64,000 nt of DNA from the NCBI GenBank assembly GCA_001683735.1, contig LUGG01000002.1, forward strand, positions 496,001 through 560,000. Direction: 5' to 3'. A program made the translations under genes and the position numbers. The notes under the pieces are model-generated. The model searched no databases. It saw only the letters and a list, made by a program, of their open reading frames with translations, and was not told the origin of the DNA. This document shows, piece by piece, positions 59,500 to 64,000 of the stretch (position 1 is the stretch's first letter; each line of letters opens with the position of its first letter). Source of the DNA: Grifola frondosa. Lineage: Eukaryota; Basidiomycota; Agaricomycetes; Polyporales; Grifolaceae.

Positions 59500-61690
59500 A
59501 CTATAATGAATGAAGTATAATATGAAGTAATCTAATACTTGAAGTACGCAGCGAACGGCCAATCTTGCAAAGCATGTGCTCCACCATGAATAAGTCAAGA
59601 GAGACCTTGTCAGCAATCTCCTTGGGAATGTTCTCCATCACAAAGGTGGAGACACGCTGAAACATATCAACAACCATAGGAGCAGAAGCATCAGAGGGGA
59701 GAAGGTGAAGATGCTTCAAACCTTTGATCGCACCACTGTCCAAATCAAACACAGTCCTTCCCATCTCCTGTACACCTGGTGCACGAACCTTTCCAGCATA
59801 GTAAAGATCTGCAGCAAGTAGCATGGAAACCAGCCTACCAATCTGCGGTGTACTGCTGTTACGACCACGCAAATAGGCATAGCATTCCATAAAGTCCACA
59901 CGACCATGGATGTCGCAGTGAGACTTCAGCCAAACATTCCACTGCTGCTCAGCAATGAAATAAGCTGATGCACAGTGGATAGACCGACCGGCAATAGCAG
60001 TACCATATGCATCCTTGCAGCACAAGAAGGTGGGATCGTCATGAGCGTGCAGTGCGACAAATGCATCCCAATCAGCAAGCGTAGAAAAGAAAACAGTGGA
60101 TCCCAAAGCTGCCTGAGTTGCAAAGGTGATGCCACGAAAGATACAGGCACTCGCAAAACCACCCGGCTTGTCGATGTTGGCTGGATGAAGGGGACCATGG
60201 GAGGAGGTGATGTTGGCACAGGAGGGAGCGAGCTGACGAAAGGGAAGACGTTGTCCAGACTTCCAAGGACAAATGCAAGAAGTGGGGAATACGGAGGCTT
60301 GCCTGTTCCAACAAGTGGAAGCAACAGAAAGAAGAAATCCAGAATGCGCTGCAGGCCATGAGCAAAAGGAGTGGGGGAGTGGGAGGCATGGAAGTGGAGG
60401 AAGAGGAAGTGGAAGTGGAAGGATGTGAGTCATTGAACTTCTCAGTGAGAACTCCACAGCGATGGACCTGTTGTCCAATCTCCTCAAGGACATGGTACTC
60501 TGCAGAGGTATGGTCATGGAGTGGAAGAGCGGTGAGAGAAGCAAGGAATGGTGATAACGCATCTGTGCTCAGATTTGTAGTACGCCCCCCTTGGTGACCA
60601 AGAACACGAGAGTTGATGTTGCGGTGTACATCCCATAAGGCGGACACCAGCAACACGTCCTCATGAAAAGTGTCCACCACGTACTGCACAAAACGACCTT
60701 GGATCTCCGAGATGCCCTGTGGAAAATTTAACCAACGGATGACGATGTTACGAATAAGCTTGAGCATGTAGTTCAACCGAGTGTCATCGTCGTCGTAGAT
60801 GCGAAACCAAGAAGGGAGAGGGAAGGCATGACCATCGTCAGAGATATCTGTCAAGCCCACTTGTGAAGGAACAACAGTCCCCGGCTTGCGCAAAATGAAC
60901 TGTTGGTAAATGAGCCTAGAAAGACGAGCTAGCCAATCCAAGTCATTATGAGAGGTGGATGAAGTGTCGACAAGGAAGGAGGCGCAGTGAGGAAGGACCA
61001 GGTCATTGAGCCAAGCCCAGGCAGCACAGTTAGAGAGCATATACTGGCATCTGAATATGATGAGCTCCAACTTGGAAGTCCCCAGTTTAGTGTTAGCAAA
61101 CTGGAGAGGCTCCCAAATTCTAGAGACAGAGACGGCAAAGTCAGAAGTGAACGCTTAGCACTGCTGCTGGCTGCAACAAACTCTGCAAGTTGTGACTGCC
61201 ATGTGCCAGGACCCTGAAAGTGCTTCTGCATTTCTATCGCCATTGCGATGTAGCAATCTCATCACGGGTACACTGCAGAGAAAACAGCTCCAACACATCT
61301 GCATAAACTAGAAGACATTAAAATCAAGCATGGACAAGCAAATCATAAATTAACATACCTGGAGCAGCAGAAATGGATGACTCAGAGACTGATGTAAGGC
61401 GTTCAGTCCCGGAAACTGTCATAAATAAATTAGTGATGCTCTAAGCTGGCACACAAAGTATGCTACGCACTTGTAATGTCTGACACCTCAGCAGCAGAAA
61501 TAGCCATCAACCGTGCATGTGCATCAATCTCATTCCGCTCAGAACCTGACATAGAAGAATGTCAAATTAAAATATCATACAGACATGATTTATCACCTAC
61601 GTGCAGAACGAAGACGATCCCTATACCCTGCCGGTCCAGCACCTGCATCTTGAGTTGCGAGGCTAGCTCCAGCTCCTTTGCGTGACGACT
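59500..61690 (-). CDS. Unrecognised cargo gene B, right copy
   Basis: A long coding region on the minus strand in two overlapping frames (61,070-60,072 and 60,562-59,501) joined by an indel or short intron near 60,400. Segments: WAWLNDLVLPHCASFLVDTS, WLARLSRLIYQQFILRKPGT, LNYMLKLIRNIVIRWLNFPQ, GRFVQYVVDTFHEDVLLVSA, LWDVHRNINSRVLGHQGGR, TFLCCKDAYGTAIAGRSIHC and MVVDMFQRVSTFVMENIPKE. The protein is mostly helical-looking and soluble, with a serine/threonine-rich insert. Upstream short exons (61,690-61,240) encode charged sequence. No family recognised. It is more complete than the left copy. Confidence 0.55.
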
Positions 61691-62290
61691 AGCAGCCATG
61701 GCCCACTAACACTCATCGCTTCTTCCTCCCCATCCTCCCCCAGCCCGCATCGCTACCTTCTATTTGCAAAGAATCACTCTATAAAGAACAACAATGTGTT
61801 AACTATATCCTCTGAACTCTGCATATGCGTACACCTTATAGCTTTGCCCTTACCCTTATCAACTAAAATAAATAAATGAGATCATGAAACAGCAATGCAA
61901 TGGTGGATGATGCTCACCTTTGGACACAGAGATGTCTATGTCATCTTCAGAGTGCTCAGACACAGAAGCATCTGCGCACGCTTACGTCCTAAAGACAGCT
62001 TAGTAAGATCTACAAGCACAATAAAAAATAACGCACCACGTGAACGACCAGAATCCACATATTCTGACTGAGACTCTGGCTCAGTCGCCCCACCCTCATC
62101 ATCACCATCTGCTTGAGCATGGCGTCTTCCTAAGGCTATTAAATATGTCAGCATAAATTATAACAAAAATAAGAAGTCTGGACGCACCAGGCTTCACAAC
62201 CTTGTCGCTCGCCTTGCGAGTTGCTGTCGGACCGGTCACTTTCTTACGGGCATCTGAACAAATAGCGATAAGTAAAACACTCAAACAAAA
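61690..62290 (-). other. Short charged exons between gene B and the dioxygenase core, right arm
   Basis: On the minus strand, acidic and basic low-complexity exons are separated by introns of about 50-60 nt, for example DDEGGATEPESQSEYVDS near 62,090 and SEHSEDDIDISVS near 61,950. They could link the dioxygenase and gene B into one large protein; sequence alone does not decide this. Confidence 0.4.
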
Positions 62291-63925
62291 ATTAAAAACA
62301 TACTTGAACGGCCAAGACCACGCACGGCCCCCGACTTAGCACGAACAGAAGGTATAAACTTGGTCATAGTCTCCTTGTGTGCAATCCAGGACTGAGCAGC
62401 CTCCATCCGAGTACACCCCGACTCAGAATCGACCGCTGTCATACCAGGCCCAAGCGACCAAGGCTTGGGATGATAGATACGCTCCACAGCGGATGACGAA
62501 GTATCGGGTGAAGTCTCTGATACGTCAATGTAAATGCAGAGAGAAACTTGTCCAAGTCCATGGAAATCTTCATGTCGGGTGTAGACTGCCAGACCACAAA
62601 GCTGGACAACTGAGCGAGCGAGCGGACGACAAAGTCGAAATGAGCCTCGCGACTCATCAGCGCATGACCCTCAGACATGTGGTTGGCCATATTGGAAGGT
62701 AACGCCCCAGATTGACCATCGTTCCTACAAATAACAAGTTAAACACAATCAAGACATCAAAAATGAATGACTACTCAGGAGCGATCATCTCTGGACCAAT
62801 ACACAGTAGATTATCACCAGGCAAGGCAGCCAAAGCAATACGAGAAGCACCGTCCATGATCGGACCACTCGGATAAAAAACCTGAGTGAAGCGGCACGAC
62901 CACGGCTCAGCCACTTTACCTCTGGCAGCGACGGGCGGAGTCCCCCCATGAAAGCGCAGACCAGAGAATACAGCGAGACATAAGCCACTAAGCTGAATAT
63001 AGCAACCCAGCTCTGCAGCATGAAAAAGGCCAGGATGATCAGTGGGAGCCAAATCTGACTTGGTCACCATAACCGTGAGACCACCATACGAGTCGTGGCC
63101 TCCACGTGCTTGCCGGCAAAATGCCCCAAGTCCTCCTTGAACTTGCCCGCTATCAAGCATTCATCAGTTACAATTTTCAGAGAAAAAAATTAAAAACTCA
63201 CCAGATTTCTCAAACTCTTCGTATGACTTAGTGGGTACCAAATTAAGCTGAGCCGCAGGGAACGCATAGTTGCCCTCAAAACCAACGGGCGGAAGGTTAG
63301 TTAAATTGGCTTGAAGTTTCAAAGCATCTGTAATGAACTTCGGCCCAGTCTCCAAACACTGGATCGCAATCTGTGTTCCCAACTGTCGTGAAACAAAAAA
63401 TAATAATAATTAATAATTAATAATAAATAATGCAATGGACGCAACGTACCTCAACCATCTTCTTGCGAAGCTTGTGATGCTCCGATAATGTGTTAAGATA
63501 CACCTTGGTCCCCGCAGCAGGACCGGTAAGATTGCGAGGACTTTGGTACGTTTGCGTCAGCGGATAGACGCGGAGAGGTGGTGCCTTAGCGGTGTGACTC
63601 TTCAAAGGGACCGATACGGGGAGCGCTCAAAGGCATAGCCATGCTCATATGTCTCCCTCTCCGCATTCCATAACGGAGGAAGGGGAGATCGAGCCGAACG
63701 CTCGCCTAAAACTTCGAGTGGCAAATCACTGTACGCACTCGATAACGTCTGGCTGATACGACTAATATAATGACAGTGACCGTTAGAATTTTACAGGATG
63801 AACAAAATTAATAATTACGAACTCTGTAGGTACTATCCAGCACTGGATTATATCGTTGTTGGGATCACCGTCTCCATAGAGGTCCCGTGCAAAAACACAG
63901 TCCCCCGGCTTTAACTCCAGCAATC
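62290..63925 (-). CDS. TET/JBP-like 2-oxoglutarate/Fe(II) dioxygenase gene, right copy
   Basis: Exons on the minus strand. The first in the window (63,925 to about 63,824) encodes ELKPGDCVFARDLYGDGDP and ends IVPTEF at a donor. Next are RISQTLSSAYSDLPLEVLGE, SPRNLTGPAAGTKVYLNTLS, NLTNLPPVGFEGNYAFPAAQ and LNLVPTKSYEEFEKS. The core (63,160-62,771) has TVMVTKSDLAPTDHPGLFHA, FSGLRFHGGTPP with the distal His, SCRFTQVFYPSG with the Arg, and a further LPGDNLLCIGPEM. The HxD segment is shifted in frame by a base near 63,100 and reads HVE there, where the left copy reads HVD. The spacing HxD...H...R fits 2OG-Fe(II) oxygenases. The TET/JBP label rests on the basidiomycete-type SDL...PG.FH..ELG...FSGL..HGGT pattern. 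Confidence 0.6.
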
Positions 63926-64000
63926 CTACAATTTATAGCATGAGCGGAGGTTATAGAGAATATAAGCATGCATGAACTCACCGGCAGCATCCGCCTCCTT
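63926..64000 (-). other. Intron and upstream exon end of the dioxygenase gene at window edge
   Basis: On the minus strand the last bases hold an exon end (AAGGAGGCGGATGCTGCCG), a GTGAGT donor and an intron ending TTGTAG before 63,925. They match 18,981-19,052 in the left arm. Confidence 0.55.

Larger units (their letters stand above)
48104..64000 (-). repeat. Right arm of giant inverted duplication
   Basis: One contiguous reverse-complement counterpart of two separated left segments (18,979-29,898 and about 39,207-45,868). Because it is uninterrupted between 54.4 and 52.9 kb, it most likely keeps the original order: dioxygenase, B, C, D, Helitron. It runs off the window at 64,000, so its true end is unknown. 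Confidence 0.9.

Overview
The window looks like chromosomal DNA of a basidiomycete, most likely an Agaricomycete mushroom. The conserved genes carry many short introns of about 40 to 60 nt with GT...AG ends and CTNAY-like branch sites. Ribosomal protein and P5A-ATPase genes have introns at or inside the start codon. The mobile DNA is also of mushroom type: a Helitron with a DUF6570-like N-terminal part, an RVT_2 (Ty1/copia) retrotransposon, and a TET/JBP-like 2-oxoglutarate dioxygenase.

Positions 1 to about 15.7 kb form an ordinary gene-dense core. It holds the 3' part of a class II myosin heavy chain gene (+), RPL38 (+), a site-2 intramembrane metalloprotease (-), the R-SNARE YKT6 (+) and the P5A-type ATPase SPF1 (+). 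Several of these conserved genes contain single-base indels or an in-frame stop relative to their families, often in homopolymers. Either the assembly has residual indel errors, or some of these genes are decaying. This caveat applies to every ORF in the window.

From about 15.7 kb onward everything is accessory. There is a 602-bp MITE with perfect 18-bp inverted repeats (16,330-16,931) and then AT-rich DNA. After that comes a very large, nested inverted duplication. The left arm starts near 18.98 kb and runs through an intron-dense cargo block: a TET/JBP-like dioxygenase and three unrecognised genes, called B, C and D here. It continues into the N-terminal part of a Helitron Rep-helicase (28.3-29.9 kb). 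An unrelated block of about 9.3 kb (29.9-39.2 kb) then interrupts it: AT-rich fold-back elements with a complete copia-type LTR retrotransposon (33,354-38,387, target duplication GTTTA) nested inside. The left arm resumes with a second Helitron copy (39.2-47.5 kb) carrying Rep, Pif1-like helicase and a C-terminal ubiquitin-protease-like domain. The right arm (48.1-64.0 kb) is the reverse complement of all this in one contiguous piece: truncated Helitron, then D, C, B and the dioxygenase, running off the window edge. Both arms share the same solo LTR at the same site with the same target duplication, so the inversion-duplication came after that insertion.

The core genes act in cytokinesis (myosin II), translation (RPL38) and the ER/Golgi system (S2P, YKT6, SPF1). 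In the accessory part, Helitron replication-transposition functions sit next to a putative DNA-modifying dioxygenase and uncharacterised cargo genes. No tRNA, rRNA or CRISPR array was found.
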